Shown one piece after another: positions 17,640 through 26,309 of a stretch of 64,000 bases of DNA. Where the stretch lies: assembly GCF_007860015.1 (NCBI RefSeq), contig NZ_SJPS01000001.1, forward strand, positions 620,001 through 684,000, given 5' to 3'. Both the position numbers and the translations under genes were made by a program. The notes beneath the pieces are model-generated. The model worked only from the letters and a program-made list of their open reading frames with translations, ran no database searches and had not been told where the DNA came from. Within the stretch, counting starts at the first letter, position 1. Every line of letters begins with the position of its first letter. Origin of the DNA: Bythopirellula polymerisocia. Its GTDB lineage: Bacteria > Planctomycetota > Planctomycetia > Pirellulales > Lacipirellulaceae.

Positions 17640-18035
17640 TTATTTTTGTGGAATGTGGGAAGTTTGGATTTGCCAGCGCCCTTGCTGTGGCCAAGCCATG
17701 TCGCGGCTCGTGAGCTCGCGAGTATGGATGATGCGATGGGGCTTTCCCAAGGCCTCGGAGACTGCCGCGGCAATGACGGCAATTACTTCATCAGATATCT
17801 CCCCTTCACGTGGTTTCGGTGGATTTAGGAGTTGTTCTGCTTGGGGTAAGTATTTGTCCAAAACTGCCATGATATGAGGTAGTCTTGAAATAAACATGCT
17901 GATAAAAATCAGCGCGAAGAAAACAATAAACATTCCCATCAGCGCCAGTGGGATGCCCGTATCATGCCAGAGCGGCTCAAGGCTGAAGTTGAGCGAGATG
18001 CCGAGTGTCAGGGGATGTAAAAACGAGCTTATCAT
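17640..18035 (-). CDS. oadG: OadG-family small membrane subunit of the Na+-pumping decarboxylase
   Basis: A 131-residue protein with one strong membrane segment near residues 29-52 (IPLALMGMFIVFFALIFISMFIS). A cytosolic part follows with the OadG/MmdD signature SDEVIAVIAAAVSEALGKPHRI (about residues 81-101; given here in part). This subunit holds the decarboxylase complex together and helps join the soluble carboxyltransferase to the membrane. A GCAGAAG ribosome site precedes the ATG at 18035. It lies between the biotin carrier and the beta subunit with gaps of about 50 bases, consistent with one operon. Confidence 0.9.
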   Translation of the reverse strand: MISSFLHPLTLGISLNFSLEPLWHDTGIPLALMGMFIVFFALIFISMFISRLPHIMAVLDKYLPQAEQLLNPPKPREGEISDEVIAVIAAAVSEALGKPHRIIHTRELTSRDMAWPQQGRWQIQTSHIPQK

Positions 18036-18089
18036 GCGTATCTTCTGCGAACTGTCGGCTAAGAGTCGGTGAATCAGGGATTCAGAATG

Positions 18090-18485
18090 CTATTCCATAG
18101 CGAGCAATTCTTGCCCTTCCTGAACATTGTCGCCTTCTTGAACACTGATCGAGGCGACCGTTCCCGACGAAGAGGCGGTTATTTTGTTGTCCATCTTCAT
18201 TGCTTCCAAGACGATCAATACCGTTCCGGCGGTTACTTCGTCTCCTTGCTTGACGAGAATCCCTTTGATCAGGCCAGCCATAGGGCTCACCACGGCTCCC
18301 GCCGAATGACTGGCGGCGGGTTGCGGGGCGGCAGATGCCGCGGCAGGTTCGTGAGAGGCCTGGGGGGATCTGGTTGCTGCTTGAGAATGCGGGCCAGGAA
18401 GAGGGTTGGCAGAAACTTCTTCCCCCAGCACCTCAACTGTTACATCGTAGGTCTTCTTGCCTACCGTGATTCTGAGTTTTTTCAT
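18090..18485 (-). CDS. mmdC: Biotin carrier subunit of the decarboxylase
   Basis: A 131-residue biotinyl protein. After an N-terminal strand region (KKLRITVGKKTYDVTVEVLG) comes a Pro/Ala-rich flexible linker (about residues 35-60). A biotinyl domain follows, with SPMAGLIKGILVKQGDEV and the biotinylation motif EAMKM, the target Lys at about 97. It shuttles the carboxyl group from the carboxyltransferase to the membrane beta subunit. The frame continues nine codons upstream to a TTG, but the ATG at 18485 matches the usual MKKLRITV-type start. It lies 36 bases after the carboxyltransferase gene. The linker and domain order match MmdC / the OadA tail. Confidence 0.92.
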   Translation of the reverse strand: MKKLRITVGKKTYDVTVEVLGEEVSANPLPGPHSQAATRSPQASHEPAAASAAPQPAASHSAGAVVSPMAGLIKGILVKQGDEVTAGTVLIVLEAMKMDNKITASSSGTVASISVQEGDNVQEGQELLAME

Positions 18486-18521
18486 GCTAGATTTTTTCGA
18501 CTCGCGGTTCAATTGGGTGCT

Positions 18522-20075
18522 TTAGAGGGGTATCAAGCCATGTTTCTTTGGTGGCCGGATAGCGCGTTTTGTGATTGTATTACGTAAAGCCAGCGACACT
18601 AGAGAGCGGGTTTGCGAAGGTTCAATCACGTCGGTAATCATGCCGTGAGCTGCGGCCATATACGGAGATGCAAATTTCTCTTGATACTCATCGATGAGCT
18701 GCTTGCGCAGGGCCGGTTTGTCTTCAGCCGCTTCAAGCTCCTTGCGATACAAAACGTTGACGGCCCCTTCTGCACCCATCACTGCGATTTCAGCAGTTGG
18801 CCAAGCGAGCACAATATCGGCACGCAGATCTCGGCTACACATGGCAAGGTAAGATCCTCCATAAGCCTTACGGATGATAACCGTGATCTTGGGGACGGTT
18901 GCAGAGGCGTAAGCGAAGAGCATCTTTGCACCGTGACGGATAATGCCTCCTCGTTCTTGTCCCACGCCTGGCAAGAAACCAGGGATATCAACCAAGGTAA
19001 GCAGAGGGACATTGAATGCGTTGCAAAAGCGAATAAAGCGAGCGCCCTTGTCCGATGCATCTATATCCAGTGAGCCTGCTTTGACATTCGGCTGATTGGC
19101 AATCACGCCAACTACCATGCCATCGATGCGGCCAAATCCAACTATCAAATTACTGGCAAAATCCCGATGGACTTCCAGGAACTGACTCCCATCCACCAGT
19201 CGATCAATGATGGCCTGCATATCGAGCGGGGCTTTGGCGTCTTCGGGAACCAGATCGTTTAAAACCCCATCGGGTTCGAGTGAGATATCTGCTGTCGGTC
19301 GATGTGGAGGGTCCTGCATGTTGTTGGGAGGCAAATACGAAAGCAAATCTTTAGCGATTTGGATCGCATGCTCATCATTGTCGGCAACAAAATGCACATT
19401 CCCGCTGATGCTCGCGTTGGCTACCGCACCGCCGATCTCCTCCATCGTGGCATCGACCCCCGTAACCGCTTTGATTACTTGGGGACCGCAGATGAACATG
19501 TTGGCGTTCTCGCGCGTCATGATTAAGAAATCCATGAGGGCGGGGGAGTAGGCCGCCCCACCCGCGCAGTTGCCCGCAATAATTGCGATCTGGGGAACGG
19601 AACCTGAAAGCATCACGTTGCGATAAAAGACTTGCCCGTAACCAGAGAGCGATTCCACGGCCTCTTGGATCCGGGCTCCACCCGAATCGTTAATCGCGAC
19701 GAAGGGCATGCCACATTCGAGGGCATAATCCATGACATCGCTAATCTTTTTGGCATGCCGTTGACCCAGAGCACCGCCACCGACGGTGAAATCTTGGCTG
19801 AACGAGGCAACGGGCTGACCGTCTACATGTCCAACGCCAGTGATTACCCCATCACAAGGAAGTTTCGTCTTCTCCATGCCAAAATCATGACATGCATGTT
19901 CGACGTGCATCCCCCATTCCTGGAATGTTTCACCATCAAATAGGCAGTCTAGACGCTCGCGCGCAGAGAGTTGCCCTCGGGCGTGCTGTTTATCGCGCCT
20001 GCCCTGCCCCCCACCTTGCAAGGCAGCTTCTCGGTGCTCGGTAAGGGAGTCCAATAATTCCTTACGGATACTCAT
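18522..20075 (-). CDS. mmdA: Carboxyltransferase subunit (methylmalonyl-CoA decarboxylase alpha type)
   Basis: A 517-residue cytosolic acyl-CoA carboxyltransferase of two crotonase-like halves. Diagnostic blocks are [70 protein letters not shown] and, in the second half, VDIPGFLPGVGQERGGII and RKAYGGSYLAMCS. The same fold serves propionyl-CoA carboxylase beta and methylmalonyl-CoA decarboxylase alpha. I favour the decarboxylase because it is followed by a separate biotin carrier, OadG and OadB, whereas a different pccB sits next to pccA at 22.6 kb. It transfers the carboxyl group of methylmalonyl-CoA to biotin, leaving propionyl-CoA. The start at 20075 has no strong ribosome site. Confidence 0.92.
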   Translation of the reverse strand: MSIRKELLDSLTEHREAALQGGGQGRRDKQHARGQLSARERLDCLFDGETFQEWGMHVEHACHDFGMEKTKLPCDGVITGVGHVDGQPVASFSQDFTVGGGALGQRHAKKISDVMDYALECGMPFVAINDSGGARIQEAVESLSGYGQVFYRNVMLSGSVPQIAIIAGNCAGGAAYSPALMDFLIMTRENANMFICGPQVIKAVTGVDATMEEIGGAVANASISGNVHFVADNDEHAIQIAKDLLSYLPPNNMQDPPHRPTADISLEPDGVLNDLVPEDAKAPLDMQAIIDRLVDGSQFLEVHRDFASNLIVGFGRIDGMVVGVIANQPNVKAGSLDIDASDKGARFIRFCNAFNVPLLTLVDIPGFLPGVGQERGGIIRHGAKMLFAYASATVPKITVIIRKAYGGSYLAMCSRDLRADIVLAWPTAEIAVMGAEGAVNVLYRKELEAAEDKPALRKQLIDEYQEKFASPYMAAAHGMITDVIEPSQTRSLVSLALRNTITKRAIRPPKKHGLIPL

Positions 20076-20112
20076 AGGGTATTTTCACGCTTGATGTGGT
20101 CTGAATGCCGCA

Positions 20113-20319
20113 TCATCCTTCATCAATGTACTTGAAAGACAAACTGAGCCTGGTGCGATACTGGATTTTTCCATCTTCGAGCTTGAGATCCATCTTGGTC
20201 ACCTCAGCGATGCGTAAATCACGCAGCGTTCGACGTGCGATCTCGATTCCATTCTTCGCGGCATCATCCCAGGAGACCTCGCTGGTTCCGACAATTTCGA
20301 TTACCTTGTAAAGACTCAT
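20113..20319 (-). CDS. Dodecin family protein
   Basis: A 68-residue protein matching dodecins throughout: VYKVIEIVGTSE-like start (SLYKVIEIVGTSEVSWDDAA), ARRTLRDLRIAEVTKMDLKL and a terminal strand with YRTRLSLSFKY. Dodecins form dodecameric hollow spheres that store or buffer riboflavin/FMN, and some bind coenzyme A. GGAG is placed ten bases before the ATG. It lies 37 bases upstream of the decarboxylase carboxyltransferase gene, so it is probably in the same transcript; a link to CoA-ester metabolism is possible but unproven. Confidence 0.9.
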   Translation of the reverse strand: MSLYKVIEIVGTSEVSWDDAAKNGIEIARRTLRDLRIAEVTKMDLKLEDGKIQYRTRLSLSFKYIDEG

Positions 20320-20417
20320 AAAGACTGTACTCCATAGCTGATTGAGAGTTCATGAAAGCGACTGAACAGCAGTACTCTAGCACCTCACTGGAACCTCATT
20401 CAAGGGACGCACATCCT

Positions 20418-20921
20418 TCAGACATCCAAATTCTCTTTGGATTCCAATTGCTTGATACGATCTTCGAGTTCTTCAATGCGCTCAGCCAGTTGTGCTTTCT
20501 CATCCCGAGGCTTCTGGGGGGACCCGTTTGCAGGCTTAAACCCATCCATCCAGGCCTTAGCCCAATGCATTGGGTTCACCAAATCTTTCGCACTTGCACT
20601 ATGACGCTGGAGATAGTCGAGGTAAGTCAACGAATGTTGGAAATAATCTCTCAGGAATTCGGTAACCATTTCGTTCGAGCGGACGATGCTGTGTAACATA
20701 TCCACCGGAAATAAGGCGATATTTTCAGGCTGGCGGTCGAGAATAATCTGCGCGAGCACGCTACGTGTGAGAGATTCTCCAGATTGACTATCGCTTATTT
20801 CAATGGTATTACCCTCCCTAATGAGCTTTTCGATGTCTTGCAAAGAGACATACTTGCTGTCATTGCGAGAATAGAAACGTCGATTCGGATAGCGCTTGAT
20901 TTGAATGACTTCGTCGGGCAT
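20418..20921 (-). CDS. phaR: PHA synthesis repressor PhaR
   Basis: A 167-residue protein with the PhaR DNA-binding/N-terminal domain: IQIKRYPNRRFYSRNDSKYVSLQDIEKLI (residues 6-34, quoted in pieces RYPNRRFY and YVSLQDIEKLI), then the PHB-accumulation domain with ILDRQPENIALFPVDMLHSIVR. The C-terminus is a coiled coil (LAERIEELEDRIKQLES). PhaR represses phasin and PHA genes and is released by binding PHA granules. It lies between an SDR reductase and dodecin on the same strand, downstream of a phasin-like gene. This fits autoregulation of the phasin operon. Confidence 0.93.
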   Translation of the reverse strand: MPDEVIQIKRYPNRRFYSRNDSKYVSLQDIEKLIREGNTIEISDSQSGESLTRSVLAQIILDRQPENIALFPVDMLHSIVRSNEMVTEFLRDYFQHSLTYLDYLQRHSASAKDLVNPMHWAKAWMDGFKPANGSPQKPRDEKAQLAERIEELEDRIKQLESKENLDV

Positions 20922-20961
20922 TACGCACTTTTCTCATGAAAACTTAAATGGCAGTTAGTGA

Positions 20962-21777
20962 CTAAGCCTGGGGATGCCAACCGGCATCTGCCCAGAGTTG
21001 CCCGCTGACTGCCGAATTGGAAATCATGAAGCAAATTGCATCGGCGATTTCGTCAGGACGTATCAGGCGACGCAATTGGGTATAGGGTAACACATATTTT
21101 GCGATGTATTCTTCACCCAGGCTTCGGAGCATAGGCGTATCGGTAAAGCCAGGATGGATTATCCCACAGCGGACGCCATAGTACATGGCCTCTTTGGTCA
21201 AGGTAGCAGCTGCACCTTCTAGGCCTGCCTTTGTCGCAGCATATGAGATCTGGCCCTTGTTCCCCTGGGAGGAGACCGAGCCGATGAACATGATGGTCCC
21301 TTGGACCTCTTCTTCAGGTTGCCACTGTTTGAGCCCTTTTTGCCAACGATTCTCGGCGAGTTTCGCTACCATTTCGATAGCCCAATAAATTGGGGCAATC
21401 AAATTGACTTCCGTGACTTCCCGGAAGGACTTGACGGAATAAGGCTCAGCCCGGCCCGTCTGCTTATCTAGCTTCACCGCCAGGGCATCACGGGTGATGC
21501 CTGCCGCCGGCACGCATATCGAAACGACTCCATGCCGCTCCATCACATCTTCATATACTTGCGTTCGAAAGGTGTCGTTGGTGGTGTCGCCTACTTTAAC
21601 CTCAGCGACTTGTCTCCCCACTTCCGAGTTGATGGAATCAGCTAACTCATAGACTTGATCTCGTCTATCGACCAACACCACCGTGCGCGCTCCGCGCTTG
21701 GCCAACTCCAACGAGACCGCAGCTCCTATTCCACTGCCTGCTCCCGTTACTAACGCCACTCGATCGTTGATTTTCAT
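20962..21777 (-). CDS. Short-chain dehydrogenase/reductase (FabG/PhaB type)
   Basis: A 271-residue SDR oxidoreductase. It has the Rossmann motif VTGAGSGIGAAV (residues 10-21), Ser near 167 (IGSVSSQGN) and the catalytic YAATK pair (Tyr179, Lys183). The frame can also start at ATG 21819, adding 14 residues, with AGGA five bases upstream; I prefer 21777 because SDRs of this family begin just before VALVTGAG. It probably reduces a 3-ketoacyl-CoA with NAD(P)H, or oxidises the reverse. The location between the phasin gene and phaR suggests a role in PHA metabolism, perhaps with longer or odd-chain substrates, because a second PhaB-like enzyme is encoded at 38.2 kb. Confidence 0.88.
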   Translation of the reverse strand: MKINDRVALVTGAGSGIGAAVSLELAKRGARTVVLVDRRDQVYELADSINSEVGRQVAEVKVGDTTNDTFRTQVYEDVMERHGVVSICVPAAGITRDALAVKLDKQTGRAEPYSVKSFREVTEVNLIAPIYWAIEMVAKLAENRWQKGLKQWQPEEEVQGTIMFIGSVSSQGNKGQISYAATKAGLEGAAATLTKEAMYYGVRCGIIHPGFTDTPMLRSLGEEYIAKYVLPYTQLRRLIRPDEIADAICFMISNSAVSGQLWADAGWHPQA

Positions 21778-21883
21778 GATAGCACTCGCCAGGAAAAAAT
21801 TAGACTGAACACCACTCATGGGGGTCCTGTCTTCGGATCCCCATGAGTCACAAAAGCAACATCACTTGGGTTGCAAAGCCCAC

Positions 21884-22318
21884 TCAAGTTCCGGCTTTGG
21901 CAAACAGGTCGGTCCACTTGGTAATCGCCTCTTGGAATTCGCGAATCTGCGATTCGGTCATCTCTTTCATGCAATCGAGAGTCTTGCGGCAAAGTTGCTC
22001 AGACCGCCGACGGAACTCCTCTGGCGTACTGGCATCCGTGATGCTCAGCGCTGCGTCCAGGGATTCAATCGCTGCCTGGTATTGTCGCTCGACCACATCA
22101 CGATGCTTGCGCGCCAGAGTCGAAATCGTATCAACCCATTGCTTGCGAAATCCTTGCATCTGATTGAGCACTGCTGTTTGGGGCGTTGGAGCGCCAGGCC
22201 ACATGCTGGCCCATTGGCTGTAGACTTCCTGCTGCATCTTGAGATTCGCCTCGGCAGCCTTGCGGATGTTCTGAAAGACCTCCTCAAATACGGGGCTTCC
22301 TGTCATAGTTTCTGTCAT
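21884..22318 (-). CDS. Phasin-like PHA granule protein
   Basis: A 144-residue, wholly helical, amphipathic protein: VFEEVFQNIRKAAEANLKMQQEVY, WVDTISTLARKHRDVVERQYQ and TEEFRRR-like (STPEEFRRRSEQLCRKTLDC). Such proteins coat PHA granules. The frame extends upstream to 22417, but AAGGAG eight bases before ATG 22318 decides the start. It is the first gene of the minus-strand operon with the SDR reductase, phaR and the decarboxylase, and diverges from pccB. The family assignment rests on length, helical pattern and location; sequence conservation among phasins is low. Confidence 0.8.
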   Translation of the reverse strand: MTETMTGSPVFEEVFQNIRKAAEANLKMQQEVYSQWASMWPGAPTPQTAVLNQMQGFRKQWVDTISTLARKHRDVVERQYQAAIESLDAALSITDASTPEEFRRRSEQLCRKTLDCMKEMTESQIREFQEAITKWTDLFAKAGT

Positions 22319-22635
22319 GACTTGGGTCTCCTTATGTTCAGGTGTGTTGGGGGAAGGTTTACGCCCTTCCTGGACACCTGGTGAATGTGCGTCTCTATCG
22401 TTATTGTTCGTCAACATGGAGAGGAAGTCAATAGAAAATAACGCAAATGCAGCAATTTATGTAAGTACTTGATGTAATGCACTTTAAGGCGAATTCTTGT
22501 TCGTGATATGAAAAAAGTGCCGCTAATACAGCAAGCGGTCTCGCATATGCAACATTAGTCGAATACAATACAAGGGTGGCAGGTCTGAATTCAGTCGCTA
22601 ATAGACGGGATCGAATAAACGAAGGATAAAGTGCC
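22319..22635. promoter_or_regulatory. Divergent promoter region, phasin operon / pccBA
   Basis: This 317-base region lies between two divergent operons. The central part is A/T-rich, with GAAAATAACGCAAATGCAGC and TACTTGATGTAATGCACTT. Several TGC/GCA words (AACGCAAATGCAGCAA, AATGCAC) resemble the TGC-rich sites reported for PhaR in other bacteria, so joint control of both directions by PhaR is possible. I cannot place promoter boxes with confidence. Confidence 0.45.
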
Positions 22636-24168
22636 ATGCAAGAAATTGTCCGTAAATTAGCAGAAAAGCGAGCTGCCGCCGAATTGGGAGGGGGCCTACG
22701 CCGCATCGAGGCCCAGCACGCGAAGGGAAAACTGACTGCCCGCGAACGGATTGAGCTCTTGATGGACTCCGGGTCCTTTGAAGAGTGGGACATGTTCGTC
22801 GAACACCGTTGCTCAGATTTTGGCATGAAAGACCAGAGCATACCGGGGGATGGAGTAGTGACGGGTTACGGCACAATCAACGGCCGGATGGTATTCGTCT
22901 TTAGCCAAGACTTCACGGTATTTGGCGGCTCACTCTCCGAGGCACATGCTGAAAAGATCTGCAAGGTAATGGATCATGCCATGAAAGTGGGTGCCCCGGT
23001 GATCGGGATCAACGATTCCGGTGGTGCCAGAATTCAAGAAGGCGTTGCATCGCTAGGGGGCTACGCAGATGTTTTTCAACGCAACGTGTTGGCTTCAGGG
23101 GTCATCCCCCAGATTTCGCTCATCATGGGACCGTGTGCAGGGGGTGCCGTTTATTCACCGGCGATGACTGATTTTATTTTTATGGTCAAAGACAGTTCGT
23201 ACATGTACGTCACAGGTCCTGAGGTCGTGAAGACGGTCACGCATGAAACAGTTACCCACGAAGAATTGGGTGGAGCAGTCACACACTCAACGAAATCGGG
23301 CGTTGCAGATCGAGCGTTTGAAGATGATATCGATGCCTTGCTGATGATCCGGCGATTGATCAATTATCTGCCGGCGAACAACCGAGTTGCTCCGCCCTAT
23401 CGCCCCACGCCAGACAATGCGGATCGCACCGAACCTTCGCTCGATACGCTCGTACCTGATAGTCCCACGAAATCCTACGACATGAAGGAATTGATTCTCA
23501 AGATCGTCGATGATACAGACTTCTTTGAGATTCAGCCAGAATATGCCAAGAACATGGTCATTGGTTTTGCGCGGATGGAAGGCTACCCTGTCGGGATTGT
23601 TGCCAATCAACCGATGGTTTTGGCAGGGTGTTTGGATATAAAGTCGTCTATCAAAGCCGCTCGCTTCGTGAGGTTTTGCGACTGTTTTAGTATACCCATC
23701 ATCACCCTGGTAGATGTCCCCGGCTTCATGCCCGGCACTTCCCAAGAGTTCGGTGGCATTATTAAGCACGGTGCAAAATTACTGTATGCATTCGCCGAGG
23801 CGACGGTCCCCAAGATTACGTTGATCACACGCAAAGCGTACGGAGGTGCCTACGACGTGATGGCATCGAAGCACTTGCGGGGAGACGTCAATCTAGCCTG
23901 GCCCAGCGCAGAAATAGCCGTGATGGGACCCAAGGGAGCCGTGGAGATCATCTTTCGTAAAGAACGAGGTGATGAAGCGCGGATAGAAGAACTGACCAAC
24001 GAATATCGAGAACGCTTTGCCAACCCGTTCGTTGCCGGACGACGTGGATTTATCGACGACGTGATAATGCCCAGCCAGACACGCAAACGAATCTGCCGGT
24101 CACTTGCGCTACTGCGCAATAAGAAGTTGGAGAACCCGTGGCGGAAGCATGGAAACATCCCGCTGTAA
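22636..24168 (+). CDS. pccB: Propionyl-CoA carboxylase beta subunit
   Basis: A 510-residue carboxyltransferase that moves CO2 from carboxybiotin to propionyl-CoA (possibly also acetyl-CoA), giving methylmalonyl-CoA. Blocks: [93 protein letters not shown] and [14 protein letters not shown]. Length and both crotonase-like halves are complete. GAAGGA lies shortly before the ATG. It is followed after 21 bases by pccA, forming a two-gene operon. Compared with the mmdA-like protein at 18.5 kb it is closer to the PccB branch ([10 protein letters not shown]). Confidence 0.95.
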   Translation: MQEIVRKLAEKRAAAELGGGLRRIEAQHAKGKLTARERIELLMDSGSFEEWDMFVEHRCSDFGMKDQSIPGDGVVTGYGTINGRMVFVFSQDFTVFGGSLSEAHAEKICKVMDHAMKVGAPVIGINDSGGARIQEGVASLGGYADVFQRNVLASGVIPQISLIMGPCAGGAVYSPAMTDFIFMVKDSSYMYVTGPEVVKTVTHETVTHEELGGAVTHSTKSGVADRAFEDDIDALLMIRRLINYLPANNRVAPPYRPTPDNADRTEPSLDTLVPDSPTKSYDMKELILKIVDDTDFFEIQPEYAKNMVIGFARMEGYPVGIVANQPMVLAGCLDIKSSIKAARFVRFCDCFSIPIITLVDVPGFMPGTSQEFGGIIKHGAKLLYAFAEATVPKITLITRKAYGGAYDVMASKHLRGDVNLAWPSAEIAVMGPKGAVEIIFRKERGDEARIEELTNEYRERFANPFVAGRRGFIDDVIMPSQTRKRICRSLALLRNKKLENPWRKHGNIPL

Positions 24169-24189
24169 GGCAAGTCAAAGGAATTTCGA

Positions 24190-26175
24190 ATGTTCAAGAA
24201 GATATTGATTGCCAACCGAGGTGAGATTGCCTGTCGGGTGATTAAATCCGCTCGGAAAATGGGCATTGCCACCGTTGCCGTCTACTCGGAAGCAGACAAG
24301 GACGCGCTGCATGTTGCGCTTGCTGACGAGGCGGTCTGTATTGGTCCGGCACCTTCCTCACAAAGTTATCTGGTCATCGATCGAATCTTGGAGGCATGCA
24401 GAACAACAGGTGCGGACGCCGTTCACCCGGGCTACGGGTTCCTCTCTGAGAATGCCGAGTTTGCCAAGCAGCTTGATCTCGCCGGTATTGCTTTTATTGG
24501 GCCCGGAATTCATGCCATTACGTCGATGGGTGACAAGATTACCTCGAAGCGACTGGCCCAGGAGGCGGGGGTCAATACGGTTCCCGGTTCCACGGAAGTC
24601 ATCCGCGACGGAGCCATGGCGGTAAAGATCGCGAAGGAAATTGGCTATCCAGTCATGCTCAAGGCGAGTGCCGGTGGTGGCGGCAAAGGGATGCGGGTTG
24701 CCTTCAATGATGAAGAGTGCCGGGAAGGCTTTGAGCGCGCTAGCAATGAATCCCGCTCCAGCTTTGGTGATGATCGCATCTTCATCGAGAAATTCATCGA
24801 ACAACCTCGCCACATCGAGATCCAGGTCTTGGGGGACACCCACGGCAACATCGTTTTTCTGGGTGAACGTGAGTGCTCTTTGCAACGGCGGCACCAAAAG
24901 ATTATCGAAGAAGCCCCCTCGCCGTTCATTGACAAGAAAACCCGCGCCCTCATGGGAGAGCAGGCCGTGGCATTGGCCCGTGCAGTACAATACCACTCGG
25001 CAGGGACCGTAGAATTCATTGTCGATGCGGAACGCAATTTCTATTTCCTGGAAATGAACACGCGACTCCAGGTCGAGCACCCCGTGACGGAGTTTGTGAC
25101 CGGCCTGGACTTGGTCGAGTTGATGATCCGCATTGCGGCAGGTGAGTCGCTGCAGTTCTCTCAAACTGACGTAAAACTCTCAGGTTGGGCCATTGAGGCC
25201 CGCATTTATGCTGAAGATCCCTTCCGCAACTTCTTGCCCTCTGTCGGACGCTTGGTGCGCTATGCACCTCCCGCGGAATCGGATAATGTGCGTGTTGATA
25301 CCGGAGTCTACGAGGGGGGAGAAGTCTCGATCCATTACGATCCGATGATCGCCAAGTTGATTACCTATGGTGCGGATCGTGAGGAAAGTATCCAGCGCAT
25401 GCGCAGGGCACTCAATGAGTTCACGATCCGAGGGGTCGCACATAATATCAGTTTCCTGGGAGCCCTTGTAAATCATCCGAGATTTGCCAAGGGGCAGTTG
25501 AGCACCAACCTGATTGCCGAGGAATACCCGGACGGCTTCGACGCCACGAATGTAGTGCATGATGATCCCGCTCTGCTGATCACCGTATGCGGAGTGATCC
25601 ATCGGCGCTATCGCGAGCGGGCTGCTCAAATTAGTGGCCAATTGCCTGGCTATGAACCCCAGGTGGATCAACGATGGGTGATCGTGTTTGGTAACGAACA
25701 TCATCCAGTCACGGTTTGCCCGGCCGAGCGGGGATACGATGTGACTTATGCCGACCTGACGTACCATGTCGAAAGCAACTGGGAGTTTGGCCAGCCCTTG
25801 TTCCGTGGTAGCATCGATGGAGAAGAGGTCTGTGTTCAAGTGGAACGACGACATCTCCTCTATCGTCTCTTCCACTGGGGTACTCAAGTAGACATGCTGG
25901 CCCTTTCTGCCCGGGCCGCCGAGTTGCTCTCCCTGATGCCCGTCAAAGAACCGCCGGACCTGAGCAAGCTCCTGTTGTCGCCGATGCCTGGCATGCTCGC
26001 GAGTATGAGAGTGGAAGTCGGTGAAGAAGTGAAAGCAGGCCAAGACCTGGCAGTGGTCGAGGCAATGAAAATGGAAAACGTACTCCGCGCCGAACGCGAC
26101 GGAAAGGTAGCAAACATCGTGGCAACGGTTGGTGAAACGTTGGCGGTCGATCAAGTAATTCTCGAGTTTGAGTAG
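24190..26175 (+). CDS. pccA: Acetyl/propionyl-CoA carboxylase alpha subunit (biotin carboxylase plus carrier)
   Basis: A 661-residue biotin-dependent carboxylase subunit. Residues 1 to about 450 form the ATP-grasp biotin carboxylase: MFKKILIANRGEIACRV, HPGYGFLSENAEFA, GGGGKGMRVAF, GERECSLQRRHQKIIEEAPS and EMNTRLQVEHPVTE. The middle is the BT domain. The C-terminus is a biotinyl domain with LLSPMPGMLASM and EAMKMEN, target Lys at about 627. It charges its own biotin with bicarbonate and ATP for PccB, 21 bases upstream. The gene ends 134 bases before the second long inverted repeat, with no clear terminator in between. Confidence 0.97.
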   Translation: MFKKILIANRGEIACRVIKSARKMGIATVAVYSEADKDALHVALADEAVCIGPAPSSQSYLVIDRILEACRTTGADAVHPGYGFLSENAEFAKQLDLAGIAFIGPGIHAITSMGDKITSKRLAQEAGVNTVPGSTEVIRDGAMAVKIAKEIGYPVMLKASAGGGGKGMRVAFNDEECREGFERASNESRSSFGDDRIFIEKFIEQPRHIEIQVLGDTHGNIVFLGERECSLQRRHQKIIEEAPSPFIDKKTRALMGEQAVALARAVQYHSAGTVEFIVDAERNFYFLEMNTRLQVEHPVTEFVTGLDLVELMIRIAAGESLQFSQTDVKLSGWAIEARIYAEDPFRNFLPSVGRLVRYAPPAESDNVRVDTGVYEGGEVSIHYDPMIAKLITYGADREESIQRMRRALNEFTIRGVAHNISFLGALVNHPRFAKGQLSTNLIAEEYPDGFDATNVVHDDPALLITVCGVIHRRYRERAAQISGQLPGYEPQVDQRWVIVFGNEHHPVTVCPAERGYDVTYADLTYHVESNWEFGQPLFRGSIDGEEVCVQVERRHLLYRLFHWGTQVDMLALSARAAELLSLMPVKEPPDLSKLLLSPMPGMLASMRVEVGEEVKAGQDLAVVEAMKMENVLRAERDGKVANIVATVGETLAVDQVILEFE

Positions 26176-26309
26176 AGTAGCTATTATTCGTCTCGTAACT
26201 GGGTGCTCTTCCTCCATAGGTTCAGATCATCTCTGATATCCGCGAACGCGAGTTACCGGACGGACGAAGGCAACCCTCCCCATGGTTGACTGTCATTTTT
26301 TTATCGGAT

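Noticed and set aside
18522-20075. Second propionyl-CoA carboxylase beta subunit
   Set aside because: The fold is the same, but the gene is followed by a separate biotin carrier, OadG and OadB, so the Na+-pumping decarboxylase is the simpler reading. The substrate remains an inference.
25180-26217. 345-residue minus-strand frame
   Set aside because: It is antisense to pccA, which has all biotin carboxylase and carrier motifs; His/Asp-rich composition is typical of a shadow.
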